NCBI RefSeq assembly: GCF_021545785.1
Contig: NZ_CP079801.1
Location: 1,054,001 to 1,118,000, forward strand
Length of the DNA stretch: 64,000 nucleotides
From: Halopseudomonas maritima
GTDB taxonomy: Bacteria > Pseudomonadota > Gammaproteobacteria > Pseudomonadales > Pseudomonadaceae
Direction of reading: 5' to 3'
The number at the start of each line of letters is the position of its first letter. The first letter of the stretch is position 1. Below are positions 37,859 through 46,859 of the stretch, in pieces. Below the pieces are notes generated by a model, which was not told the DNA's origin, did not search any database, and saw nothing but the letters and a program-made list of their open reading frames with translations. The position numbers were made by a program, and so were the translations under genes.

Positions 37859-39331
37859 TCAACCTACCCGATAGTTCGGCGCTTCCTTGGTGATCTGCAC
37901 GTCGTGGACGTGCGACTCACTCATGCCGGCGCCGGTAATGCGAACAAACTCGGGCTGGGTACGCATCTCGTCGATGGAGCCGGAGCCGGTGTAGCCCATG
38001 GAGGCACGCAGACCACCCATCAGCTGATGGATGATGGCAGCCAGTGCGCCCTTGTACGGCACGCGGCCTTCGATCCCTTCCGGCACCAGCTTCTCGGCGC
38101 CTGCTGCGGAGTCTTGGAAGTAACGGTCGGCAGAACCACCACCGGCGTTAGCCATCGCGCCCAGCGAGCCCATGCCACGGTAAGCCTTGTAGGAACGGCC
38201 CTGGAACAGCTCGACTTCACCCGGTGCTTCTTCAGTACCGGCAAACATGGAGCCCATCATCACCACGGATGCGCCTGCAGCGATGGCCTTGGCCAGGTCA
38301 CCGGAGAAGCGGATGCCGCCGTCAGCGATCAGCGGCACGCCAGTGCCTTCCAGCGCAGCGGCCACATCAGCGATAGCGGAGATTTGCGGTACGCCAACAC
38401 CGGCAACGATACGGGTGGTGCAGATGGAGCCCGGGCCGATACCGACCTTGACCGCATCAGCGCCTGCCTCGGCCAGCGCCTTGGCGGCGGCACCGGTGGC
38501 GATGTTGCCGCCGATAACCTGAATGTCCGGGAAGGTCTGCTTGACCCAGCTGACGCGGTCGATCACGCCCTTGGAGTGGCCGTGCGCGGTATCCACGATG
38601 ATCACGTCAACGCCGGCGGCAGCCAAGGCTTCAACGCGAGCAGGGGTTTCGGGACCGGTGCCAACCGCAGCGCCAACCAGCAGGCGACCCTGGTCGTCCT
38701 TGGCAGCGTTCGGGTAGGCGCGGGCTTTTTCGATGTCCTTGACGGTCATCATGCCCTGCAGACGGAAGGCATCATCAACGATCAGCACCTTCTCGATGCG
38801 GTTGATGTGCAGGAGCTGACGCACTTCGGCAGCAGCAACCCCCTCCTTGACGGTCACCAGTTTGTCCTTCGGCGTCATCACGTCACTGACCAGCGCATTC
38901 ATGCGGGTCTCAAAGCGGATGTCGCGGGCCGTCACGATGCCAACCAGATCACCGTTGGACAGCACCGGCACACCGGAGATGTTGTTCTGATGGGTCAGTT
39001 CGATCAGCTGCGCAACGGTGGCGCTGGCATCGATGGTGATAGGGTCACGGACAACGCCGGACTCGAACTTCTTAACCTTGCGTACTTCGGCGGCCTGCTG
39101 CTCGACGGTCATGTTCTTGTGGATGATGCCCATGCCACCTTCCTGCGCCATGGCAATCGCCAGACGGGCTTCGGTGACCGTGTCCATGGCAGCGGACAGC
39201 AACGGGATGTTCAGTTCGATACGACGGGTCAGACGGGTCTTGAGACTCACGTCCTTGGGCAGGACCTCGGAGTATCCGGGCACCAGGAGAACGTCATCAA
39301 AGGTAAGTGCTTCTTGGCGAATACGCAGCAT
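37859..39331 (-). CDS. guaB: Inosine-5'-monophosphate dehydrogenase
   Basis: GuaB oxidises IMP to XMP with NAD+, the rate-limiting step of guanine nucleotide synthesis. At 490 residues it has the standard TIM barrel with two inserted CBS domains (about 92-203). The catalytic loop GIGPGSICTTRIVAGVG contains Cys304, and VDTAHGHSKGV and the flap GMGSLGAM are present. A very good promoter (TTGAGT-17 bp-TATAAT) lies just upstream, with a leader of about 30 bases. guaA follows. Confidence 0.98.
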   Translation of the reverse strand: MLRIRQEALTFDDVLLVPGYSEVLPKDVSLKTRLTRRIELNIPLLSAAMDTVTEARLAIAMAQEGGMGIIHKNMTVEQQAAEVRKVKKFESGVVRDPITIDASATVAQLIELTHQNNISGVPVLSNGDLVGIVTARDIRFETRMNALVSDVMTPKDKLVTVKEGVAAAEVRQLLHINRIEKVLIVDDAFRLQGMMTVKDIEKARAYPNAAKDDQGRLLVGAAVGTGPETPARVEALAAAGVDVIIVDTAHGHSKGVIDRVSWVKQTFPDIQVIGGNIATGAAAKALAEAGADAVKVGIGPGSICTTRIVAGVGVPQISAIADVAAALEGTGVPLIADGGIRFSGDLAKAIAAGASVVMMGSMFAGTEEAPGEVELFQGRSYKAYRGMGSLGAMANAGGGSADRYFQDSAAGAEKLVPEGIEGRVPYKGALAAIIHQLMGGLRASMGYTGSGSIDEMRTQPEFVRITGAGMSESHVHDVQITKEAPNYRVG

Positions 39332-39366
39332 AGCAGGCTCCCGAGCGGGAAAAATGGAAGCGCGCC

Positions 39367-39395
39367 ATTATACCTGTCAGCCCCGCTGCACTCAA
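39367..39395 (-). promoter_or_regulatory. Sigma70 promoter of guaBA
   Basis: Minus-strand -35 TTGAGT (39395-39390) and a perfect -10 TATAAT (39372-39367) are separated by 17 bp, with the start site expected near 39360 and guaB starting at 39331. The rest of the 271-bp guaB-xseA gap shows no further element apart from TAGAAT at 39591-39596 before xseA. Confidence 0.65.
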
Positions 39396-39602
39396 TTGGC
39401 TTGAGTACTCTAAATGCCAGAATACACAAGGCGTGGCGGCAAGCTCGCCGGAGGCTCTGGCAAGCGGCTAAGCGCGCATACGCAGGCGTCGTTGCAGGGC
39501 CAAAAACCGGCAGGCAGGCGCAATTGTCGTAAAACAAATGCGTACGGTTAACCCGGCAGCGACAATGCGGGTAGATTGTCAGCAGCCTGTTAGAATGCGC
39601 CC

Positions 39603-40979
39603 ATGAACGACGACCACCTGTTTCAGAAGCTCACCGCCGAGCCAGACGTACTCAGCGTCAGCCAATTGAATGCCCGCGCCAGACAACTGCTGGAAGATGT
39701 CTTTCCGCGTATCTGGGTTGAGGGCGAGCTGTCCAACCTGTCCCGGCCCAGCTCCGGCCATATGTACTTCACGCTGAAGGATGACCGCGCGCAGATACGC
39801 TGCGCGCTGTTCCGTCAGCACGCCGCCCGCGTGCGCCTGGCGATGCGCGACGGCCAGCAGATTCGCGCGCGCGGCCGCGTCAGCCTGTATGAAGGCCGTG
39901 GCGATTATCAGCTGATTGTCGACAGCGTCGAGACAGCCGGTGACGGCGCCTTGCGCCAGGCCTTTGAGGCGCTCAAGGCCAAACTCCAGGCCGAGGGCCT
40001 GTTTGCCACCGAGCGCAAGCAGCCGCTGCCCGAGCACCCGACCCGCATCGGTGTAATCACCTCGCCCAGCGGCGCAGCGGTGCGCGACATTATCAGCGTG
40101 TTCGGCCGTCGCGCGCCCTTTATCGAGCTGGTCATCGTGCCGGCCGCCGTGCAGGGGCGCGAGGCCGCACCGCAGCTGGTGCAGGCGCTGGAGCGGGCCG
40201 ACCGCGCCGGCTTTGACGCCATCATCCTCAGCCGCGGCGGCGGCTCGCTGGAAGACCTGTGGCCGTTCAACGAAGAGATGGTTGCCCGCGCACTGGCCGC
40301 CTGCCGCACGCCCACCATCAGCGCGGTGGGCCATGAAACCGATATCTCGATCAGTGACTTTGTCGCCGACGTGCGCGCCCCCACCCCGTCAGCAGCGGCA
40401 GAACTGCTGAGCCCGGACCGCCAGGCGCTGCTGCGCCAGGTCGAGCAGTTGCAGCGCCGCTTGCAGCAACGACTGGCCGAACGCCTGAGCCGCGCCCGCC
40501 TGCAACTCGACGGCCTGCGCCGCCGCCTGCGCCACCCGGGCGAGCGCCTGAGCCAACAAGCCCAGCGCCTGGACGAAATGGAACTGCGCCTGCGCCGGGC
40601 GCTGGAAAACCGCCTGCGCCAGCGCGGCGAACGCCTGCAACACCTGCAGACACGGCTGGCCGCCCAGCATCCGGGCCGCCGCCTGCAGCGCCTGCAGGAA
40701 CAATGGCAGCAACTGGATCAGCGCCTGCCGCGCGCCATGCAGCAGCAGCTCAAACAGCAACACACACGCCTGCAACAGCAAGTGCAGGCGCTGCATCTGA
40801 TGAGCCCGCTGGCCACCCTGGGCCGCGGCTACAGCATTTTGCTGGACCAGCACGGCAACGCCGTGCGCAGCGCCGGCGACACCCGCCCGGGGCAGCGCCT
40901 GAGCGCACGCCTGCAGGACGGCACGCTGGCGGTAGAGGTCATAAAAGACGAACCCCACACTCTGTCATTGCTGGATTAA
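39603..40979 (+). CDS. xseA: Exodeoxyribonuclease VII large subunit
   Basis: XseA is the catalytic subunit of ExoVII, which degrades single-stranded DNA in both directions with XseB. The 458-residue protein has the N-terminal OB-fold (LSVSQLNARARQLLEDVFPRIWVEGELSN), the catalytic core (HPTRIGVITSPSGAAVRDI; ILSRGGGSLEDLWPFNEE; AVGHETDISISDFVADVRAPTPSAAAE) and a long Gln/Arg/Leu-rich coiled-coil. It ends in the LGRGYSIL segment and C-terminal tail. A TAGAAT (39591-39596) only seven bases before the ATG, with no ribosome-binding site, hints at a leaderless message. xseB is not adjacent. Confidence 0.97.
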   Translation: MNDDHLFQKLTAEPDVLSVSQLNARARQLLEDVFPRIWVEGELSNLSRPSSGHMYFTLKDDRAQIRCALFRQHAARVRLAMRDGQQIRARGRVSLYEGRGDYQLIVDSVETAGDGALRQAFEALKAKLQAEGLFATERKQPLPEHPTRIGVITSPSGAAVRDIISVFGRRAPFIELVIVPAAVQGREAAPQLVQALERADRAGFDAIILSRGGGSLEDLWPFNEEMVARALAACRTPTISAVGHETDISISDFVADVRAPTPSAAAELLSPDRQALLRQVEQLQRRLQQRLAERLSRARLQLDGLRRRLRHPGERLSQQAQRLDEMELRLRRALENRLRQRGERLQHLQTRLAAQHPGRRLQRLQEQWQQLDQRLPRAMQQQLKQQHTRLQQQVQALHLMSPLATLGRGYSILLDQHGNAVRSAGDTRPGQRLSARLQDGTLAVEVIKDEPHTLSLLD

Positions 40980-40982
40980 GTC

Positions 40983-41825
40983 ATGCCCCTACATCGACTG
41001 CGCCGCCCACTGGCGGCCCTGCTGCTGGTGGCGATCAGCCTGCCGGCACTGGCCGACGGCTTTATCACCCGTCTGCTCAACAAGCCCGTACCCGGCGGCG
41101 TTGCGGTAGTAGCCCTGCCTGAGCAGGCCGAAGCGCCCCGCGCTACCTATCAGGGCAAACCACTGCTAACCATCCGCGAGGATGACCAACGCTGGATCGC
41201 CATCGTCGGACTGGGCCTGGATACCACTACCGGCCAACAGCACATCACGCTGGCAGACGGCAGCCAATTGAGCTTTACCGTCAATCCACGCGAGTACGAC
41301 CAGCAACACATCACCCTGCGCAACCAGAGCCAGGTCAACCCGGCGCCGGCCCAGCTGGCACGCATTCAGCGCGAACTGAAAGAGCAGACCGACGCCTACG
41401 CACAGTTCAGCCCGCGCCAACCCAGCAACCTGTTGTTTGACCGCCCGGTGCCGGGCCGCCAGTCCAGCCCCTTTGGTGTGCGTCGCTTCTTTAACGGCGA
41501 GGAACGCAACCCGCATTCGGGCCTCGACTTTGCCGCCGGCACCGGCACACCAATCAAGGCGCCCGCCGCAGGCAAGGTGATTCTGGTGGGGGATTACTTC
41601 TTCAACGGTAAAACCGTGTTCGTCGACCACGGCCAGGGGCTGATCAGCATGTTCTGCCACCTGTCAGCCATTGATGTCGCACTGGGGCAGGAAATCCCCC
41701 GTGGCGGCGTGCTCGGCAAGGTGGGTGCCACCGGCCGCGCTACCGGCCCGCACCTGCACTGGAACGTCAGCCTGAACGGCAGCCGAATCGATCCGGCCAT
41801 TTTCATTGGCACGTATCAGCCTTGA
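40983..41825 (+). CDS. M23-family zinc peptidase (peptidoglycan endopeptidase)
   Basis: A 280-residue periplasmic hydrolase with a signal peptide ending near residue 24 (PALADG). The N-terminal beta domain (25-120) is followed by a LytM/M23 domain with zinc ligands His178 and Asp182 (NPHSGLDFAAG) and His259 of HLH (257-259, GPHLHWNVSLNG). All catalytic residues are present, so it should be active, cleaving cross-links in the cell wall. It starts three bases after xseA and is likely cotranscribed. It has no coiled-coil like EnvC and no LysM like NlpD. Confidence 0.92.
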   Translation: MPLHRLRRPLAALLLVAISLPALADGFITRLLNKPVPGGVAVVALPEQAEAPRATYQGKPLLTIREDDQRWIAIVGLGLDTTTGQQHITLADGSQLSFTVNPREYDQQHITLRNQSQVNPAPAQLARIQRELKEQTDAYAQFSPRQPSNLLFDRPVPGRQSSPFGVRRFFNGEERNPHSGLDFAAGTGTPIKAPAAGKVILVGDYFFNGKTVFVDHGQGLISMFCHLSAIDVALGQEIPRGGVLGKVGATGRATGPHLHWNVSLNGSRIDPAIFIGTYQP

Positions 41826-41907
41826 CTCCGGCCGGAAACCACCACGCAAACATTTGGCATAAATCGCCAACCACAGGCAATAAAAACCAACTTTTATCGC
41901 CAAAGAA

Positions 41908-41985
41908 GTGATTTCTGCCAATTTTTTTCAACTTGTTGCAAGCAGAAACCACAACCATTACCTTCTACTGCAACTAACTCCTTAA
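41908..41985 (+). CDS. Putative leucine-rich leader peptide of leuA
   Basis: A 25-codon frame starting at GTG (41908) ends in YLLLQLTP and a TAA at 41983-41985, 56 bases before leuA. Four of five consecutive codons (CTT, CTA, CTG, CAA, CTA) are for leucine, including CTA, which is uncommon in GC-rich genes. This is the signature of a translation-coupled attenuator. The region also forms TTTCTGC/GCAGAAA pairing (41912-41918 with 41942-41948). The ribosome-binding site is weak, and no clear T-run terminator follows, so the mechanism is inferred. Confidence 0.5.
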   Translation: MISANFFQLVASRNHNHYLLLQLTP

Positions 41986-41998
41986 TTTGTTACTGCCC

Positions 41999-42019
41999 TT
42001 GGCCTTCACAAGAGGCCAA
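41999..42019 (+). promoter_or_regulatory. Leader hairpin upstream of leuA
   Basis: TTGGCCT (41999-42005) pairs with AGGCCAA (42013-42019) around a 7-base loop, ending 22 bases before the leuA ATG and next to its weak AGGGAA site. With the leucine-rich frame just upstream, it may be the switchable hairpin of an attenuation or translation-control element. Confidence 0.45.
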
Positions 42020-42041
42020 CCAGCCCAGGGAAACCCAAACC

Positions 42042-43712
42042 ATGAGCATGCTCAAAGATCCTTCCGGCAAGTATCGCGCGTTCCAGCCGATCGACATTCC
42101 TGACCGCCAGTGGCCCAGCCGCACCATCACCGAAGTCCCGGTGTGGTGCAGCTCCGACCTGCGTGATGGCAACCAGTCGCTGATCGAGCCGATGGACCCG
42201 GTGCGCAAGCTGCGGTTCTTCAAGACGCTGGTGGCCGTGGGCCTGAAGCAGATCGAGGTGGCCTTCCCGTCTGCCTCGCAGACCGATTTCGACTTTGTGC
42301 GCACCCTGATCGAGGATGGCCACATTCCGGACGACGTGACCATTCAGGTGCTCACCCAGGCGCGTGCCGACCTGATCGAACGCACCTTCGAGTCCGTGCG
42401 TGGCGCCAAGAAGGCGATCATCCACGTTTACAACGCGACCGCACCGAGCTTCCGCCGCATCGTCTTCAAACAGGACAAGCAGGGCGTGACCGATATCGCC
42501 GTCAACGCTGCCAAGCTGATCAAGGAGCTGGCCGCCAAGCAGCCCGAGACCCAGTGGACCTTCCAGTATTCGCCAGAGATCTTCACCTCCACCGAACTGG
42601 ACTTTGCCGTGCAGGTCTGCGACGCGGTGCTGGATGTGTGGGAGCCGACCCCTGAGAACAAGGTCATCCTCAACCTGCCGGCCACCGTCGAGGTATCCAC
42701 GCCGAACATCTACGCCGACCAGATCGAGTGGTTCTGCCGTCACATCAGCCGCCGCGACAGCGTGCTGGTCAGCCTGCACACCCACAACGACCGAGGCACC
42801 GGCGTAGCTGCTACCGAGCTGGGTCTGATGGCCGGCGCCGACCGGGTTGAAGGCTGCCTGTTCGGCAATGGCGAGCGCACCGGCAACGTTGACCTGGTCA
42901 ACGTGGCGCTGAACATGTACACCCAGGGCCTGCACCCAGGTTTGGACTTCTCCGACATCGACGCCGTGCGCAAGGTGGTCGAGGAGTGCAACCAGCTGCC
43001 GGTTCACCCGCGCCACCCCTATGTGGGCGATCTGGTGCACACCGCCTTCTCCGGCTCGCACCAGGACGCAATCCGCAAAGGTTTCAGCCAGCAGGACCCG
43101 GACGGTGTCTGGGAAGTGCCCTACCTGCCGATTGACCCGGCCGACATTGGCCGTAGCTACGAGGCGGTGATTCGCGTCAACAGCCAGTCCGGCAAGGGCG
43201 GTATTACCTACTTGCTGGAGCAGGAATATGGCATCAGCCTGCCGCGCCGCATGCAGATCGAGTTCAGCCAGGTGGTGCAGGGCGAAACCGACCGCCTGGG
43301 CCTGGAGCTGACCGCCGCGCAGATTCACGGCTTGCTCGAGAAAGAATACCTGCAAGCCACCAGCCCCTACGCGCTGATTCGTCACCGCCTGCAGGAAGAG
43401 AACGGCACCAGCGCGGTTGACGTGGAAGTACTCAACAAGGGCGACACCTTGCACTGGCGCGGCCTGGGCAAAGGCCCACTGGAAGCACTGGTCGCCTGCC
43501 TGCCGGTCAAGATCGAGATCATGGATTACCACGAGCACTCCATCGGCTCCGGCAGCAACGCCAAAGCCGCCGCCTATGTGGAGATTCGCCTCGACAACGG
43601 CCGCCCGCTGCACGGTATCGGCATTGACGAGAACCTCACCACCGCGACCTTCCGTGCGCTGTTCAGCGCCCTCAACCGCGCGCTGCGTCAGGCCGAGGCG
43701 CAAGCCGCCTGA
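42042..43712 (+). CDS. leuA: 2-isopropylmalate synthase
   Basis: LeuA condenses 2-oxoisovalerate with acetyl-CoA, the first step of leucine synthesis. At 556 residues it is the longer LeuA type (like that of Corynebacterium) found in Pseudomonas. CSSDLRDGNQSLIEP holds the metal-binding Asp, HTHNDRGTGVAATELGLMAGADRVEGCLFGNGERTGN holds the His ligands and signature, and the C-terminal 130 residues form the leucine-sensing regulatory domain (SIGSGSNAKAAAYVEIRL). The ATG at 42042 has another ATG two codons later. An upstream leader suggests leucine-dependent control in addition to feedback inhibition. Confidence 0.97.
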   Translation: MSMLKDPSGKYRAFQPIDIPDRQWPSRTITEVPVWCSSDLRDGNQSLIEPMDPVRKLRFFKTLVAVGLKQIEVAFPSASQTDFDFVRTLIEDGHIPDDVTIQVLTQARADLIERTFESVRGAKKAIIHVYNATAPSFRRIVFKQDKQGVTDIAVNAAKLIKELAAKQPETQWTFQYSPEIFTSTELDFAVQVCDAVLDVWEPTPENKVILNLPATVEVSTPNIYADQIEWFCRHISRRDSVLVSLHTHNDRGTGVAATELGLMAGADRVEGCLFGNGERTGNVDLVNVALNMYTQGLHPGLDFSDIDAVRKVVEECNQLPVHPRHPYVGDLVHTAFSGSHQDAIRKGFSQQDPDGVWEVPYLPIDPADIGRSYEAVIRVNSQSGKGGITYLLEQEYGISLPRRMQIEFSQVVQGETDRLGLELTAAQIHGLLEKEYLQATSPYALIRHRLQEENGTSAVDVEVLNKGDTLHWRGLGKGPLEALVACLPVKIEIMDYHEHSIGSGSNAKAAAYVEIRLDNGRPLHGIGIDENLTTATFRALFSALNRALRQAEAQAA

Positions 43713-43731
43713 GCCTTAAGGAAGCACTGAT

Positions 43732-44121
43732 TTAATTCCGCATGCCCTCTGAACTGGCAGCGCCCTGCTGCCAGTGCTCTCTACCCCAGGTACACATCGC
43801 CGCCAGTACCGGCTGCAGGCTGGCACCGTGTTCGGTTATCCGATACTCGACACGCGGTGGCACCTCGGCAAATACCGTACGGCTAACCACGCCGTCGCGC
43901 TCCAACTCACGCAGTGTCTGGGTCAGCATCTTCTCGGTAATCCCCGGCACCAGCCGTTTGAGCTCAGAAAACCGCAGCGGCCCCTGAATGATGTGATAGG
44001 CCAGCACCGACTTCCACTTGCCACCGATCACATCCAGCGTGACCTCAATGGGCGTGGCGTACACCTTACCGTCGCGCTCCAAGCGCTTGCTTTCAGCGGT
44101 GCGCAGCTGCTCTTCGTTCAT
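43732..44121 (-). CDS. HxlR-family transcriptional regulator
   Basis: A 129-residue winged-helix regulator. EVTLDVIGGKWKSVLAYHIIQGPLRFSELKRLVPGITEKMLTQTLRELERDGVV is the full HxlR DNA-binding domain. The ATG at 44121 is preferred to the in-frame TTG at 44124. It is divergent from the ene-reductase gene with a 117-bp gap holding an inverted repeat and the reductase promoter. Regulators of this family (YodB, HypR, QorR) often sense quinones or electrophiles through a cysteine near the N-terminus; here the only Cys is near residue 113 (AAMCTWG), so that mechanism is uncertain. Confidence 0.9.
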   Translation of the reverse strand: MNEEQLRTAESKRLERDGKVYATPIEVTLDVIGGKWKSVLAYHIIQGPLRFSELKRLVPGITEKMLTQTLRELERDGVVSRTVFAEVPPRVEYRITEHGASLQPVLAAMCTWGREHWQQGAASSEGMRN

Positions 44122-44139
44122 CAATGGTTACCCCTTGGT

Positions 44140-44166
44140 AAGTGACTGCGCAAATCGTACGTACTT
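44140..44166. promoter_or_regulatory. Candidate HxlR operator
   Basis: AAGT (44140-44143) and ACTT (44163-44166) bracket a 27-bp span that also contains the self-complementary GTACGTAC (44157-44164). The site overlaps the -35 of the divergent reductase promoter, so binding could repress it. The repeat is imperfect. Confidence 0.3.
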
Positions 44167-44192
44167 GTCAAAAAGAATGCCACCCCCATAAT
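44165..44192 (+). promoter_or_regulatory. Promoter of the ene-reductase gene
   Basis: TTGTCA (44165-44170) and CATAAT (44187-44192), each one mismatch from consensus, are 16 bp apart. The start site near 44199 supports the ATG at 44239 as the real start. Confidence 0.5.
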
Positions 44193-44238
44193 GACCGGCA
44201 CTGGTAACCCACCGACGACCGCATTCGGGAGATACGTC

Positions 44239-45345
44239 ATGCCCAGCAGCACCCTGTTTCAACCCGCCCGCCTCGGCAGCCTGGATCTGCCCAACCGTAT
44301 TGTTATGGCCCCGCTGACGCGCCAGCGCGCCGCACAACCCGGCAACCTGCCACAGGCACTGAACGTCGAGTACTACACCCAGCGCGCCAACGCCGGCCTG
44401 ATCATCAGCGAAGGCGTACAGATCAGCCCCGAGGCGCAGGGCTATGCCTGGACGCCGGGCATCCACAGCGCAGAGCAGATCGACGGCTGGAAGGCCGTAA
44501 CGGAGTCGGTACACAGTGCTGGCGGCCGAATCTTCCTGCAGCTGTGGCACGTTGGCCGCATCTCCCACACACTGATTCAGCCCAACGGCCAGGCGCCGGT
44601 AGCGCCGTCAGCCATTGCCGCCAAGGCCGATGTCTATGTGCAGGAGCCGGACGGTAGCCACCACAAGGCGGCTGCGTCTACCCCGCGCGCGTTGGAAACC
44701 GCAGAGCTGCCACAGGTCGTAGAAAGCTACGCACAGGCCACTCGCAACTCACTGCAAGCCGGTTTTGACGGCGTTGAAATTCACGCCGCCAATGGCTATC
44801 TGCTGGACCAGTTCCTCTGCGCCAACAGCAATCAGCGCAGCGACAACTATGGTGGCAGTGTCGAGAACCGCGCACGCCTGGTGCTGGAAGTGGTTGATGC
44901 GGTCATTGCTGCCGCAGGCGATGCGGGCATTGTCGGCATTCGTATCTCGCCGCTCGGCACCTTCAACGGGGTTGAAGACGCCAGCCCGCTGGAAACCTTC
45001 AGCTATCTGCTGGGCGAGCTGAACAGCCGCGGCCTGGCCTACGTGCACGTCAACAAGCCCGACTGGGCCGGTGGCAGCTACGAAGGCTTCGACGAGCTGC
45101 TGGCCGCACTGCGCAAGGTCTACAAAGGCGACTTTATCCTCGCTGGCGGTCTGGACGGCGACAGCGCCTCTGCAGCGGTTGATAGCGGCCTGGCGCAGTT
45201 TGCCGCCTTTGGCCGCCCCTACATCGCCAACCCGGACCTGGCGGCTCGCCTAAAGGCCGGCGCACCGTTGAACCAGGTCAACCCACGCACCCTGTACGGC
45301 GGCGGCGCCGAGGGTTACACCGACTACCCGACCATGGATGCCTGA
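44239..45345 (+). CDS. nemA: Alkene reductase, Old Yellow Enzyme family
   Basis: A 368-residue FMN enzyme that reduces activated C=C bonds, quinone-like electrophiles and nitro compounds with NAD(P)H. FQPARLGSLDLPNRIVMAPLTRQRA, LQLWHVGRISH, GFDGVEIHAANGYLLDQFL and SVENRARLVLEVVDAV are standard OYE motifs covering FMN binding and the active-site His/Asn pair (HAAN). The start at 44239 follows GGGAG by 8 bases; an upstream in-frame ATG at 44191 precedes the expected transcription start. The divergent HxlR gene is the likely regulator, as in electrophile-responsive nemA-type systems. The symbol is by family similarity. Confidence 0.9.
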   Translation: MPSSTLFQPARLGSLDLPNRIVMAPLTRQRAAQPGNLPQALNVEYYTQRANAGLIISEGVQISPEAQGYAWTPGIHSAEQIDGWKAVTESVHSAGGRIFLQLWHVGRISHTLIQPNGQAPVAPSAIAAKADVYVQEPDGSHHKAAASTPRALETAELPQVVESYAQATRNSLQAGFDGVEIHAANGYLLDQFLCANSNQRSDNYGGSVENRARLVLEVVDAVIAAAGDAGIVGIRISPLGTFNGVEDASPLETFSYLLGELNSRGLAYVHVNKPDWAGGSYEGFDELLAALRKVYKGDFILAGGLDGDSASAAVDSGLAQFAAFGRPYIANPDLAARLKAGAPLNQVNPRTLYGGGAEGYTDYPTMDA

Positions 45346-45356
45346 GTAGCGGACAC

Positions 45357-45385
45357 AAAAAAGCCGGCGTAATGCCGGCTTTTTT
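45357..45385. terminator. Bidirectional intrinsic terminator between nemA and der
   Basis: GCCGGC (45363-45368) pairs with GCCGGC (45374-45379) around GTAAT, flanked by A6 on the left and T6 on the right. This is a textbook terminator serving both convergent genes. Confidence 0.9.
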
Positions 45386-45397
45386 GTCAGAGCAGGA

Positions 45398-46819
45398 TCA
45401 GCGCTTGTCCCTGCCCTTTTTCTTCATCTTCTTGTTGTGGCTCATCAACCGGCGCTTCTTGTTCACCTGGCGCTCGGTGAGCGTGTTCTTGCGGTCGGCG
45501 TAGGGGTTATCGCTGCCCTTGTACTCGACCCGAATCGGGGTGCCCTTTAGCTTGAGCACCTTGCGGAAGGTATTTTCCAGATAGCGCGTGTAGGAACGCG
45601 GCACAGAGTCAACCTGGTTGCCGTGCACTACGATGATCGGCGGATTGGAGCCACCCAGGTGCGCGTAACGCAGCTTGATCCGGCGGCCGTTGACCATCGG
45701 CGGCTGGTGCTCGGTCACCGCATCTTCCAGGATCTCGGTCATGCGGCGGGTCGGAATCTTGGTCATCGCTGCGCTGTAAGCCTGATCGACCGACTTGTAC
45801 AGCAGGCCCACGCCACTGCCATGCAGTGCCGAGATAAAATGCAGGTCGGCAAACTGGGCGAAAATCAGCCGGCGTTCCAGCTCGGTCTTCACGTAGTCCT
45901 TTTCTTCCTGCGCCATGCCGTCCCACTTGTTGACGGCAATTACCAATGCGCGGCCGGCTTCCAGCACAAAGCCCAGCAGGTGCAAGTCCTGCTCGACGAT
46001 ACCCTCACGGGCGTCGATCACAAAGACCACCACGTTGGCATCCTGAATCGCCTGCAGGGTCTTGATCACCGAGAACTTCTCAATGGCCTCGAACACCTTG
46101 CCGCGACGACGCACACCGGCGGTGTCGATCAGCGTGTAGGGCTTTTCATGGCGCTCATAGGGAATGTAGATACTGTCGCGGGTGGTACCGGCCTGGTCAA
46201 ACACCACAACCCGGTCTTCACCCAGCATGCGGTTGACCAGCGTGGACTTGCCCACGTTGGGGCGGCCGATAATCGCGATCTTGGTGCCGATGGGTTCAAC
46301 GACCCGCCCCTCTTCACCGGTAACCTGCAAGCTTTCGTCGTTGAGCACCGCATCCAGCATCGGGTTGATGTTGCGCCCGTGCGCCGCCGCGATACCCAGC
46401 GGCTGCCCCAGACCCAGGGTGGCAAACTCGCCCAGAATCGCGTCCGGATCAGCCCCGTCAATCTTGTTGGCAATCAGATAGGTGTGCTTGTTGCGCTTGC
46501 GCAGGTGCGCGGCAATCTGCTCGTCACCGGCGGTGCGGCCTGCGCGTGCATCCACCAGAAACAGCACGGCGTCGGCCTCTTCGATGGCCTGCAGGGATTG
46601 CCCGGCCATCATCAGATCCAGGCCCTGTTCATCGCCGCTGATACCACCGGTATCGACAACGATATAAGGCTTGCCCTGCCATACGGCCTCGCCGTACTGG
46701 CGATCACGGGTCAACCCGGAGACGTCGGCAACAATGGCGTCGCGACTCTTGGTCAGACGGTTGAACAACGTGGATTTGCCGACATTCGGCCGCCCCACCA
46801 GGGCGATGACAGGAACCAT
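45398..46819 (-). CDS. der: Ribosome-assembly GTPase Der (EngA)
   Basis: Der is an essential GTPase with two G domains acting in 50S subunit maturation. P-loops GRPNVGKST occur at residues 9-17 and 185-193, each with DTGG/DTAG, NKID and NKWD motifs, followed by the KH-like domain and a Lys/Arg-rich tail (KKRRLMSHNKKMKKKGRDKR). The chosen ATG at 46819 gives 473 residues with GGAG 6 bases upstream; an in-frame codon at 46834 is rejected. A terminator lies between bamB and this gene. Confidence 0.97.
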   Translation of the reverse strand: MVPVIALVGRPNVGKSTLFNRLTKSRDAIVADVSGLTRDRQYGEAVWQGKPYIVVDTGGISGDEQGLDLMMAGQSLQAIEEADAVLFLVDARAGRTAGDEQIAAHLRKRNKHTYLIANKIDGADPDAILGEFATLGLGQPLGIAAAHGRNINPMLDAVLNDESLQVTGEEGRVVEPIGTKIAIIGRPNVGKSTLVNRMLGEDRVVVFDQAGTTRDSIYIPYERHEKPYTLIDTAGVRRRGKVFEAIEKFSVIKTLQAIQDANVVVFVIDAREGIVEQDLHLLGFVLEAGRALVIAVNKWDGMAQEEKDYVKTELERRLIFAQFADLHFISALHGSGVGLLYKSVDQAYSAAMTKIPTRRMTEILEDAVTEHQPPMVNGRRIKLRYAHLGGSNPPIIVVHGNQVDSVPRSYTRYLENTFRKVLKLKGTPIRVEYKGSDNPYADRKNTLTERQVNKKRRLMSHNKKMKKKGRDKR

Positions 46820-46859
46820 GATTACTCCGCGCACATCTGCTGTGCAGAAAAAACAAAAC

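Noticed and set aside
41826..41907. A promoter or second small gene at the start of the leuA leader
   Set aside because: The AT-rich sequence suggests a promoter, but no -35/-10 pair with acceptable spacing stands out, and no frame is convincing.
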